Assembly (NCBI GenBank): GCA_009746045.1
Contig: RPFO01000406.1
Coordinates: forward strand, 3,159,701-3,223,700
Direction: 5' to 3'
DNA: 64,000 nucleotides
Origin: Mesostigma viride
Taxonomy: Eukaryota > Streptophyta > Mesostigmatophyceae > Mesostigmatales > Mesostigmataceae
This document shows, piece after piece, positions 1-9,021 of the stretch. The position numbers were made by a program, and so were the translations under genes. The notes under the pieces were generated by a model. The model did no database searches. It was not told where the DNA came from and saw only the letters and a program-made list of their open reading frames with translations. Numbering within the stretch: position 1 is the stretch's first letter; each line of letters opens with the position of its first letter.

Positions 1-650
1 CAATGCCCAAACTGCTTGGATGACTAGCAGCTGGCAATATGAGGTCATCAACCAAGGGCTCCTGCCCCTGGCACACTTGCACACGCTTAACCGTCCTGGT
101 TACTGCACGTGATAGGTGAGTGGTCCTGAAATTAATCAGTGGGACCTGACCAGCCCCTTCCTTAGTCAGGAGAGAGGACGTGATCACTACCCCATCCTGG
201 CATAGGAAATTCTGCCCCAAAATAGCAGGTCCCTGATAGCCCTCCAAGACACAAAATGCAGTGTCCTGTCCAAGGATAGGAATAGATACCTCACCCAGTA
301 CCTTCACGTGTACCCCGCCACTGAAGTCAGACACAAACTGATAGCTGGGTTCAGTCATGCTGTACCCTGCTGCAGCCCTGGTCCCAATGATGGAAACCTG
401 AGAATTAGTGTCTACCTCTAAGGCAGTGTCCAGCCCCAGATTGCCATGCCACCTGAGCTTGGCTACCTTGGGCTGCTTCTTGGCTCTTTGTAGAGCCCCA
501 ATCAATCCAGCCAAACTTGTCCCCCTGGGCTTGGTTAGTGCCTTGGGCTTGACAGTTGACTCCCCAGCTGTTGACCTTGCAGCCTGTTCAACAAGTACCT
601 CTGCAACCTGGCCAGGGCTGGTCAACAGAATCCCCTGCAACAGATGTGGT
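1..650 (-). CDS. Retropepsin-like aspartic protease of an LTR retrotransposon (partial)
   Basis: On the minus strand a frame open to the window edge contains VDTNSQVSIIG, matching the retropepsin active-site pattern (hydrophobic-D-T/S-G/N-S/A), and about 65 residues later AILGQNFL, matching the family's ILG-hydrophobic motif. It lies downstream of the integrase frame and in the +1 frame relative to it; the two frames overlap for over 100 nt near 588-700, so a translational frameshift or an indel could join them. Family knowledge: this enzyme cleaves Gag-Pol. The odd point is position, because protease normally precedes integrase in both copia and gypsy pol genes. The active site reads DTNS instead of the usual DTG/DSG. 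Reverse transcriptase, if present, lies beyond the left edge. Confidence 0.6.
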
Positions 651-2005
651 CGTTGCGTCAGTGATGTCACTTGGGACCTGAAAATCCTGCAGATCCTGTG
701 AGCCTTGTGCCTGACTGCCCTCATTCATCAGGTTAGGCTTGACATATGACCAACTCAGCCGGTGCACATGCTTTGGTTCGTCCTCCATGCTGACCAAGCA
801 TGCGTGGCTAGCTTCATCAACCTGGGTAACCACCCCAGGACTCCAGCTACCACGTTTGCCATAAAGGCTAGGTTCCTTCCAAGCTAGGACCTTCTGACCC
901 ACTTGTGGCTCCAGCATCTTCCAACCCCGGTCCTTCTCCCTCAGCTTGGCAAAGGTGACATGTGCAGCTTGTTTCCAGCCCTCCAGCACATGTGGGGGGC
1001 ACAGGCCATGATATAGACCCATTGGGCTGACAGCAACTCCATCATAGTAGAAGTTAACCCTGCTGTTCAGCTGCTGCTCCACGTTCCTCAGCCATGCACT
1101 CCTGACAAGTGCAGGTGCAGACAAGGGTACCCAGTCTTCAGAGATGATCAATTTCTTGACCTCCTGGATTGCCCTCTCGATAGCACCCTGCTGCCCATGA
1201 GCCTCCCTAGGTGTAACCAGCAACTCAGGAAGGGTAGGATCACCCTTGAGATGCTGAAACTGCATGTCCACCTGGATCCTTGTGGTAGGAAACTTGGCTC
1301 TTACATTCTGCAGGGCAGCCAGCAAGTACCTGTTCTTCATAGAAGGTAAATGCTCCAGCACCTTGTATTTTGTGTACCTGTCCACGCACACCAACAGTTG
1401 CATGCCCCTGATGTGTTGGATATCACACTGCAGATCACCAATGCTCTGAGGTAGAGCTTTGGCATGTGATTTCCTGGGCTTGTTGGAGGACAACTGGCAC
1501 TTACACCGTGAGGCAGCTTGCTGACACGCCTTGAGAAGGGGTGCCCTGCCCATACGGAAGGCAAAGTTCTTTGACAGAGAAGTGGCATGCCCAAACATGT
1601 TGTGGATTTGGGCACCCAACTCCTGGTACACAGAGGAAGCAGTCCCTGGCACAGTCAGGACTGTGCTGTCAGGTTGTCCAGCATCACCATGCTGACTTCC
1701 ATCCTGTTCTGACTCAGAGCCTGAGTCACCCTGCTCATGCCCAACACCTGGACCGCCAGCAGGGACCACATGCATAACACCAGAGGCCTTCACACCCCTC
1801 TGTGGTTGTACATTGGTTTCTCTCAAAATGAGAGGTCCACCCTCGTGCCCAGCACGAGGATGCATGGGGTCAGACATTCTTACAGCTGCATCAGCTGTCA
1901 AGGACGTCTTCATAGGAACCTGTACCTCTCCAGGTGACCTGGGGCCACCCTGAACCTGGAGATCACCCTCTTGTTGCCCAGATATAAAATCTGCATTGGA
2001 GCACC
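588..2005 (-). CDS. Retrotransposon integrase
   Basis: The frame opens just after the gag stop and its first ATG is at 1913 (441 residues from there). An N-terminal acidic/Gly-rich stretch is followed by a zinc-binding-like region (IHNMFGH ... CKC) and an rve-type core: first Asp in LQCDIQHIRG, then LLVCVDRYTK, second Asp in IQVDMQFQ, Glu in QGAIERAIQEV. The C-terminal part (VGQKVLAWK ... GSWSPGVVTQV ... HRLSWSYVKP) resembles the SH3-like integrase tail. It would insert the element cDNA into the host genome. It follows gag directly, with no protease or RT between them. The frame is uninterrupted, unlike the integrase of the element at 7.4-19.9 kb. Its start is uncertain because it may be made by readthrough or frameshift from gag. 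Confidence 0.75.
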
Positions 2006-2053
2006 TGGCCTCCCCCTGGGTGAATTAAGGTGTGTAGGGGTTGCCTCAGACAG

Positions 2054-3172
2054 TCACTGCTCCTTGTTGTCTTCTTGCTGACTGCCCTTTGAAGGCTGGC
2101 CTGCCTGGGACTTGTTGTTGTTCTTCTTCTTGTTGTTGTTGTTATTCTTGTTGCTGCCCTGGCCCTGGGTCTTCTTGAAGCTGGGACACTCCTTCTTGAT
2201 GTGCCCCCACCCCTTGCACAGGTAGCATTGTATCTTTGACTTGCCCTGGCCACTGCCCCTGTTGTCAGACGCGTTGCCCTGCTTGGGCTGACCACCCACC
2301 CGCCTGAACACCGACTTGGAGTGTGACCTCCCGTCAGGGTCGGGTGAATGATTGGCCTTCCGCTTGTTGTGGTTGCCCCTACGCCCTCCTTGGCTTCGGT
2401 CAGCCTCGGACGATTTGGAGCCACCCTGGGTACGCCCACCTGCCTGGGTAGCCTTCACTGCTGGCACTCCACCCTCAAACAGCTCCTCTGCCTCGAGTGC
2501 TTGTTTGATTATGACCTTGTAGGCCTTGAGGGTTGAGTGTGGGGCACACATGACCTTTAAAGAGCCACGTGTAGCCTTGTCCAGCCCAGAAACCTTGAGC
2601 CAGTTTGTCAGGGCTATGTTGTCAGCAACATTAAAGCCGTGAGCCCTGCCCTCCTCAACCATTTTACAATAGTTAAGGAAGTTCTGGATCAGGTCCCCCT
2701 TGACCTCCCACCCCTGGTATTTATCCTGCCAATGGATCCCCACTTTCTTCCTCTGATCCTCTAGCAGCTCCTTTAACTCTGCCACGTAGCTGGACCAGGC
2801 CTTGTTGGCCTTCTTACACTCTCTAGTGAGGTCCTTTATCTGATCTGTACACTTGCCAAAAGTCTGGCTACCTATCCAGATCTGGTAATAGTTTGTACCA
2901 CCGTACAAACTTGGAAACCCCTCTAGCCCCTCCACAAACTCCTCAGACTGCTTGGGCTTTGTGTCTGACGTGACAGGTTGCAGTTGATTCACAATAAGCA
3001 AACCCTGGGTAGTGAGATCATAACCAAGAACAGCTTGTGTATTATTAGGGTTGTGATGAACATTGGTAATTTCCCCGGTGACACCCACGTCATCTACGTG
3101 AGCTGTCCCACTACCAGCACCACCATTATTCCCACTGGCTGGGGCACCTTTGCTACGGCGCCCGTCTGCCAT
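2054..3172 (-). CDS. Gag polyprotein with CCHC zinc knuckle
   Basis: A 372-residue uninterrupted frame. The middle is a helical capsid-like region (TFGKCTDQIKDLTRECKK ... KGDLIQNFLNYC). The C-terminus is very basic and Gln/Asn/Lys-rich, with one retroviral zinc knuckle CYLCKGWGHIKKEC (C-x2-C-x4-H-x4-C) at about residue 315, then an Asn/Lys-rich tail. It would package element RNA into virus-like particles in the cytoplasm. It starts at an ATG and runs in the same direction as the integrase and protease frames, so the three form one element. The frame is intact, so this copy may have been active fairly recently, but the left part of the element is outside the window. Confidence 0.8.
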   Translation of the reverse strand: MADGRRSKGAPASGNNGGAGSGTAHVDDVGVTGEITNVHHNPNNTQAVLGYDLTTQGLLIVNQLQPVTSDTKPKQSEEFVEGLEGFPSLYGGTNYYQIWIGSQTFGKCTDQIKDLTRECKKANKAWSSYVAELKELLEDQRKKVGIHWQDKYQGWEVKGDLIQNFLNYCKMVEEGRAHGFNVADNIALTNWLKVSGLDKATRGSLKVMCAPHSTLKAYKVIIKQALEAEELFEGGVPAVKATQAGGRTQGGSKSSEADRSQGGRRGNHNKRKANHSPDPDGRSHSKSVFRRVGGQPKQGNASDNRGSGQGKSKIQCYLCKGWGHIKKECPSFKKTQGQGSNKNNNNNKKKNNNKSQAGQPSKGSQQEDNKEQ

Positions 3173-3334
3173 TCTGCACTACAAGCTATTCAAAACACCT
3201 CAGCAAAGCAGCAGAATAAAGTATGTACAAAATTGTCGCAATTGCCGCCTGCGCCGGTGTCGCCGCCGCCCCCGCGAATCGCCGCTGAAAAATCGACAAA
3301 ATGCCGACTTGTACGTGAGAACGGGCCGATTTAT

Positions 3335-4051
3335 TCAGTAATCGAGGCCACGAAAATCACAGTACTCATAGGTGAATTCTGGATCCTCCATTTCCGGCGT
3401 GTGTGCCGGACCTGCGCCGGTATGTATCAAAACCGGTGTGCTCCCCGGCGCGAAAGTTGCAATTCGCCGACGCGCGACGAGGCGCAGAGGATGAGTGAAA
3501 ATTGACAGCAATTCCCAGCCTGCGGGAATCCACTCTCGCAAAGCTGCGAGAAAAGCCACCAGGTTAATGAGAACCTGGCGTTCTCGACTGCGTACGCCGC
3601 GTGTGAGCAGCGACAGCAATGCGAGGTCTTGAAATAAGTTTGTCGAGACCACCGGCGCGCCCCCCGTGCGTACCGATGCCCAGTTTTGTAAATTTCTCTG
3701 GTAGCCGGTCAGCGAAGAGATGGCGTTGTCCAGCTCCTCGATAGCAGTGGTGACTTCGGTCACCGACCGCAAACCGCCACGGACCTGGACCGTAAATTGC
3801 GACAGAATGTTGCGAATTTGGTCCAACGGCGCGCGAATAGCCGGCACCAGCTGCGGCAAACGGGGGTCCTCGGGAAAATCCCCGAGCAATGGGAGAGCTG
3901 CGCGCTGCCGACGATGAAGTTCGTCCAGCGATATCGTGACCTCGTCAAGTAATTGTTGCCACGATGGCGCAGCCGGTCTTGGTAACGGATCAGCCGGCGG
4001 AGCGGCTACCTCCTCATCACCGGGAATTCGGAATTCTTCAGAATTTGGCAT
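3335..4051 (-). CDS. Unrecognised 238-aa ORF upstream of gag
   Basis: Starts at an ATG and stays open for 238 residues; it ends 163 nt before gag on the same strand. No family recognised. Residues 1-35 are acidic/Pro-rich, 35-125 look like long amphipathic helices (LDELHRRQRAALPLLG, IEELDNAISSLTGYQRNL), 150-190 contain a hydrophobic stretch (LINLVAFLAALREWIPAGW), and the tail is acidic. It is visibly richer in G/C-ending codons than gag. If the primer-binding-like site at 4095-4109 and the LTR-like sequence beyond it are right, this ORF lies inside the element, between leader and gag. It could instead be a separate captured or viral gene. Confidence 0.45.
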   Translation of the reverse strand: MPNSEEFRIPGDEEVAAPPADPLPRPAAPSWQQLLDEVTISLDELHRRQRAALPLLGDFPEDPRLPQLVPAIRAPLDQIRNILSQFTVQVRGGLRSVTEVTTAIEELDNAISSLTGYQRNLQNWASVRTGGAPVVSTNLFQDLALLSLLTRGVRSRERQVLINLVAFLAALREWIPAGWELLSIFTHPLRLVARRRIATFAPGSTPVLIHTGAGPAHTPEMEDPEFTYEYCDFRGLDY

Positions 4052-4094
4052 GTTTGGAACGAGGCGTGTAATACGAGTTGTATGAGAGTGAATG

Positions 4095-4109
4095 CCCTGA
4101 ATTCCACCA
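4095..4109 (-). other. Possible primer binding site of the left LTR element
   Basis: The plus strand reads CCCTGAATTCCACCA, which looks like a tRNA 3' end finishing in CCA; on the minus strand this is a TGG-starting site just inside a terminal CA dinucleotide. Position and orientation fit a PBS between LTR and internal ORFs. The donor tRNA was not identified. Confidence 0.4.
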
Positions 4110-4600
4110 TGGTTCTTGCAGGAATGTTGCCTTTATTAAGAATAAAGAACACAGACGTAAGTCACGTCACTTCCAAGACTGCACGCAGCACAGGCGACAG
4201 GGTCGCAGTGCCAAGAGAACGTGCACGCAAGAACTAGCGTCCCGGTGCGACCAAGTCACACATATAGGTTGTTAGGGACGCGTCCAAGTATTCAGCTGCA
4301 CTGTCACAGCTGAACTGTCAATCAATTGATTACACAGACTCTGGCACGCCTTTGGCGCGCAGATCTATCAATTGTCCATACGGCTAGTCCTGTGGACCTA
4401 TCCGTACACTGCTCAGCATCAATTGTCTCATAGGTCCTGGCGCGCTACAGCGCCCCTACCTATCAATTGACCATCAAGTCCTGTACAAGTCCTGTCAACG
4501 TCCTGCGGACTATCAAAGTGACACTTGTACATCCTGTGTCCGTACGCGCCCACAGTGGCGCGCCGGGTACTGTCGGCACAGCCTAGGAAACGTCATAACT
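4110..4600 (-). repeat. LTR-like region (outer boundary unresolved)
   Basis: Read on the minus strand, this region has a TATA-like CCTATATG (about 4260-4268), then AATAAA (4132-4137), then a terminal CA at 4110-4111 next to the primer-site-like sequence. That is the usual U3-R-U5 order. Its upstream part carries four copies of ATCAATTG at 4321, 4368, 4418 and 4462. The second LTR is not in the window, so length and outer end cannot be fixed. Confidence 0.4.
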
Positions 4601-4671
4601 TTTACGTCCCTTAACCAAATGAGGCGTTCAAGGTGCCGTTGGAAAGAGCGTAACAATCTCTATCCATCTAA

Positions 4672-6153
4672 CGTAAATCCTTTACGTTAACTGACGGAGT
4701 TGCCCCTGATACGCCATTCATCACAGTCAATGCCTTGTTTAGTGAACCAGTGTCTGGTTTTTTGATAGGCGACATTAATGTGTTGAACGGCGAGGCTTTT
4801 GAACTGATAGGAAGCGGGGCTTCTTACTCGTTTCTAGTCACGCCTACAACAGCGTACGCGCCGACAGAGGTGAGCTTGATATCTAATGCGGCGACAAGCG
4901 AGAGTGGCATCGGAAACACAGCTTCTAATGCGCTGACGTTCACTTACACCCCGCCGCCGATCACCGTGTCCATCTCAACGACAGCAGGAGCGACTCCGAG
5001 TACTAGTCCGGTCACCGTGAATGTCACGTTCAGCGAGCCGGTTGATTTGTTTGATATAAGCGACATCGGAGTTACAAACGGATCTATATCAAGCCTCGTT
5101 GGGAGCGACGATTCATACACTTTCACAGTGACGCCGACTACCGCAAACACGCCGACAACCGTCACGATATTGGAGGACTCCGTGGCAAACGATTTTGGAG
5201 TCAGTAACACCGCGTCTAACACCTTGACGTTCACCTACACACCTCCACAAGTCACTGCCACTCTCTCAACGACGGCGGGCGCTACCCCGAGCACAAGCCC
5301 AATCACTGTGAACGCCGTGTTTAGCGAATCGGTTACTGGTTTTGCATTGGGCGATATCGTCGTCTCGAACGGAACAGCTTCCGCTCTCACAGGCAGCGCG
5401 GCATCGTATTCGTTTACTGTCACTCCTACAACAGCATACTCGCAGACAGGGGTGACTGTCGGAGCTGGCACGGTTACTGGCGGCGGCGGGGCTAGTAACA
5501 CGGCATCATCAAACACCCTGGCGTTCACCTACACACCTCCACAAGTCACTACCACTCTATCAACGGCAGCGGGCGCTACCCCAAGCACAAGCCCAATCAC
5601 TGTGAACGCCGTGTTTAGCGAATCGGTTACTGGGTTTGCGTTGGGCGATATCGTCGTCACGAACGGAACAGCTTCCACTCTCACCGGCAGCGGGGCCTCG
5701 TATTCGTTTACTGTCACTCCTACAACAGCATACTCGCAGACGGGGGTGACTGTCGGAGCTGGAACGGTTACTGGCGGCAGCGGGGCTAGTAATGCTGCCT
5801 CGAATACGCTGATCTTCACGTATACTCCTCCTGTATGGAGCCCCGCTGACATATCCAATCTGTCAGTGTGGCTAGATTTCAATGACAAGGCCAAGATGTA
5901 CCAAGACAGCGCGAAAACGATAGCTGTTACTGCAAACGCCCAGCCCGTTCGTCTGATCGAAAGCAAGGTTGGCACCTCCTACTTCGACTCTGGATCTGAC
6001 GCGGCCAGACCGGCGTACACATCGAACGCCAAGAACGGGCGCGGCGTCGGCACTTTTACAGACTCTGGTAATTCCAAATTGACTCAGATGACGAGCTTCA
6101 CTTTAGGACAGTATACGATTTGTTATATACCACTGTTTTGTCGTCAGAATTAA
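4672..6153 (+). pseudogene. Fragment of an Ig-like-repeat surface protein with a lectin-like C-terminus
   Basis: The frame is open from about 4672, with no good ATG, to 6153. It encodes four tandem Ig-like repeats of about 95 residues, each with a VxFSEPV/ESVTGFxxGDI motif, a TGSxxSYxFTVTPTTA motif and a closing LTFTYTPP. After the last repeat comes SPADISNLSVWLDFNDKAKM and then the start of a concanavalin/LamG-like fold, which breaks off at 6153. These Ig-like modules are known in bacterial adhesins and in fibre-like proteins of large DNA viruses and polinton-like viruses of algae. No signal peptide is visible because the 5' end is missing. Repeats 3 and 4 are nearly identical at DNA level. 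It is probably a truncated piece of an integrated viral or transferred gene. Confidence 0.55.
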
Positions 6154-7432
6154 AGCAACAACAAACGTGAAAACGCTAGCGGCCCAAATCTGAGATTCCG
6201 CAGAACACAGAAAATAAGAAAGCCCAGAAGCTACCAGCGCAAGGAATCGAACATAGGACCTTTGGCATGATTTCGTGGCTGTGTGAGTCTCCTGACTGAT
6301 CCGAAGGCATCTCACTTAACGTAACGAAACAGCCCAACAGCGAAAACCCTTTTTACTGGAGAGGGTTGCTAATATGTCCGATATTGCTGCTATAGAAGAT
6401 GACTCACCACTACTAGAGGTATGTGCGCCGGAGTACTAACTGAACGCATGGACCTACGCGATATTCTATACATCGGGGACATATATATGCGGCTCACGTG
6501 ACGCAGTCCGTCTACGTGTAAGAAATCAATGTAATTAATTAATAATGCCGGGGCGGGGAGCTAGGATTCACCGGTGGAGTGGCCCATGATCATGAGGTAT
6601 CGCGGCAATCGTATGATGGGTTCACAATCGTATGAGGTCACGAGCCCCGCATAACGATGTCCGGGCCGAGAAAGCCGAGTAGATCATACTGACATGGACA
6701 AGAACGCTTATGGGTACTGGAGCTGGGCGAGCTTGCAACTTGCCTAGTTCCAGTTGTCTGTGCGGAACGTGAGCTGCGGAGGGGCTCTTTGCCGAGCGGC
6801 TAAAGCCGGCCTAAAGCTGATCAAGAAGCCGTGAGTGAACGCACCGACACCGACTTAGTACACTTTGATGTGTGTAAGACAGTAGGAGGGACTATACTGC
6901 CATGTAGCTGGATATAGATACTGGGAGAGACTCATACACGGAATGGTCGGACTGTTCAGTTGCGAGGAATTCCCAGACTTACGCATGCCAGAGTTGCCAG
7001 AGTTTGGTCGAACAGCCTACATCAAATAATAACAAGTTACATAACGACGAACTGGAAACGAAATTCTAGCAGTAACAGTTGATGCCCTTTCTGCACTTTA
7101 TGATCGCAGCGTCAGATATAACACAATCTCGTAATCAATACAAGTCGGTACATCGTCGGCCGGGCTGCCGGCGTGCAAATGCACAAGTACCAGACATCCC
7201 GTTACGGCCATGCAGTTTTCAAAGTGGCACCTTACCGCCATGAGTAACCGCTACCTATTCAACCTGTAAATCAAGCACACAAAGCGAGCCTTGGTATCAA
7301 CAGGACAGGGAGAATTAATCCATGCTAGGGAAGGGTACGCAAGATTCAAGACGTCGCAATCACATTGACGGCCGTAGCGGGATTGCGCGGCATGAGCACT
7401 AAAAATTCACACGGCCACGACCTGAACAAGGG
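6154..7432. other. Gene-free spacer with short repeat relics
   Basis: No coding frame is convincing. Around 6220-6300 the minus strand has a B-box-like GTTCGATTCC inside a weak tRNA-like or SINE-like context. At 6494-6540 the CACGTGACGCAGTC motif followed by AATTAATTAAT resembles the 3' tails found at 34.8, 35.5 and 57.6 kb. I see nothing else. Confidence 0.4.
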
Positions 7433-7437
7433 CGCGC

Positions 7438-8010
7438 TGTTACGTCGCGTAACAATTCGTTGTAGTTACGGACGTAAATTAGGTCCTTGGCCTCCGTTGA
7501 TCCTAGATTTACGTGTAGTTCTAGTTGGGACCTGATTGTCCTCGTAACAGTACCGTGGTATATTGGGTGCCTTCGGGGCGCCGCTCCGCGTACTTTATTA
7601 GTGGTCCTTATCCTTCGGTAGAATGTAGTGGACCGGCGTGCATCTGTGCACCTGCTTGTGTTTCTGTGTTTCTGCAGGCGAGGGCCAGGTCGGCCCGAGC
7701 CTGTTGGACCGTTGGTGACCATTTATGCACGTTCCACTCCTTGTGTGGTCACTCGGCGTGTGTTAAATGAATTAACACATTTAGGCTTGGGTCACGGCAG
7801 TTTAGTTGTGTTTCCTTCCTCTTTTCCTGGAGTAAACGGGTTTGATTAAATGGTCTATGGCATATTACAGTAGTACATATGTAAACGCATTGAGATCTGG
7901 TTCGTCTCGGTCGTCTTTCGCTAGGGGTGTAAATAGAAGCGGCCTCACTAGTTTAGGTAGTATCAGGACAGGTAGAGGTAGAGGTGGCGGCCGAGGCTTG
8001 CGGCGTAACA
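7438..8010 (+). repeat. 5' LTR
   Basis: 573 bp, the same length as the 3' copy and essentially identical to it. The first 17 bases, TGTTACGTCGCGTAACA, are themselves a near-perfect inverted repeat, so the LTR edge could form a small hairpin. Confidence 0.95.
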
Positions 8011-8011
8011 A

Positions 8012-8025
8012 TGGACTCGGAGGTA
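8012..8025 (+). other. Likely primer binding site
   Basis: TGGACTCGGAGGT begins two bases after the 5' LTR end, the expected place for a site complementary to a tRNA 3' end (CCA). The tRNA species was not identified. Confidence 0.6.
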
Positions 8026-8538
8026 GTTTAGATAGAGAGCGAGACGACGATCCTTTGCAACATACGTCATTGAATCAACCCTTCCGCGGCTGGGAAAATG
8101 AAGTCGACACCTACTTGACAGGTAATGGGCGGGTCGCCTGTGAGCTGGGGGGGTAGTGCTGCCTAATTCAGGACACGCCCTGCCTAGAAGATAGACCTGC
8201 TCGAAGCGGAAAATCCTTTCGTAGATAGCTCCTTTTCCTCGTCTTGTTTTCCTTAGAAAGGTGGTTTACTGCCGTAGATAGTTGCTGGTTTTGGTTCGAC
8301 GATAGAGAGACGGCTAGCGTCTCGTAGATTACACTTTTTCTGCATCTTGCCTGCTTTGTATTTAGACGACCCATCGCCGGACGCAGAATTCTTGAAACCG
8401 GATACTTACGACCACCTGGCGCTGGAAACCTCGTCCCTGCGTGCGTCGTCAATCTGGCTCGGTTTCAGACACACGAGATAAGTCGCCTTCTCCTCGTTCT
8501 CCTCATTTGAATACTCAAGACCTACCAGGTGCGTTACC

Positions 8539-8931
8539 ATGAGCCAACGGCGATCTTTTACTGCTCCTTCCCATTCTTCTAGCGATAATAGTCTAGCTAA
8601 ATATTACGTAGTGATTACGCCTCAATGGTCCTCCATTTTCCTTTCTTGGTCCGACGCTAGGAAGATCGTTCAGAATCGTGCATACAACGTAATTAGGTAT
8701 AAGAAATTTATGTCCTTCGAAGAAGCTCAGCAGTTCCTTATAGATCATAGCCAAACAGATTTAGGCCTGCATGTACGCCCTATTCCTCATGGTCGTCCTC
8801 CCGTAGAAGCTCTAGTCTTTGCTACCCCTCCTTCTTCTCCCCCTAAACGGGCTGCATCTGCATCTGCTTCAGATACTCCTCTCACTTTGGAGTTTGGTTC
8901 CCTATCCATTACTGTTGTTAAAAAGGATTGA
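8539..8931 (+). CDS. RNase H1 N-terminal / viroplasmin-like hybrid-binding protein
   Basis: 130 residues from ATG. Residues about 20-70 (LAKYYVVITPQW ... ARKIVQNRAYNVIRYKKF ... EEAQQFL) match the RNase H1 N-terminal hybrid-binding fold (Cauli_VI/viroplasmin type): KYYVV at the start, a W/IFLSW strand, the YKKF strand and a final EEAxxFL helix. Known role of the family: binding RNA/DNA hybrids or dsRNA; the caulimovirus P6 protein uses the same fold in its inclusion-body and translation functions. It lies between the LTR leader and gag with its own start codon, separated from the element's own RNase H. The C-terminal half is Pro/Ser-rich with no recognised domain. Its place in the element suggests a nucleic-acid-binding accessory protein; that role is inference. 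Confidence 0.75.
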   Translation: MSQRRSFTAPSHSSSDNSLAKYYVVITPQWSSIFLSWSDARKIVQNRAYNVIRYKKFMSFEEAQQFLIDHSQTDLGLHVRPIPHGRPPVEALVFATPPSSPPKRAASASASDTPLTLEFGSLSITVVKKD

Positions 8932-9021
8932 TTTTAATTTTGTTCCTGCTGCATACCTTCAAGGTTTTTCCTTTTTCCTTTGTTGCTTTCTTCTAGATTC
9001 CTATTCCTTACGTAATTAAAG

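Noticed and set aside
4944-5975. Antisense frames opposite the Ig-like repeats
   Set aside because: They mirror the repeat periodicity of the sense protein and show no domain of their own.
6200-6320. tRNA gene on the minus strand
   Set aside because: GTTCGATTCC is present but the flanking bases do not pair into a T-stem or an acceptor stem; at most a SINE relic.
7842-8156. 104-residue Arg/Gly-rich frame crossing the 5' LTR end
   Set aside because: It begins inside the LTR, and the equivalent frame at the 3' LTR runs into unrelated flank; there is no evidence beyond an RGG-like composition.
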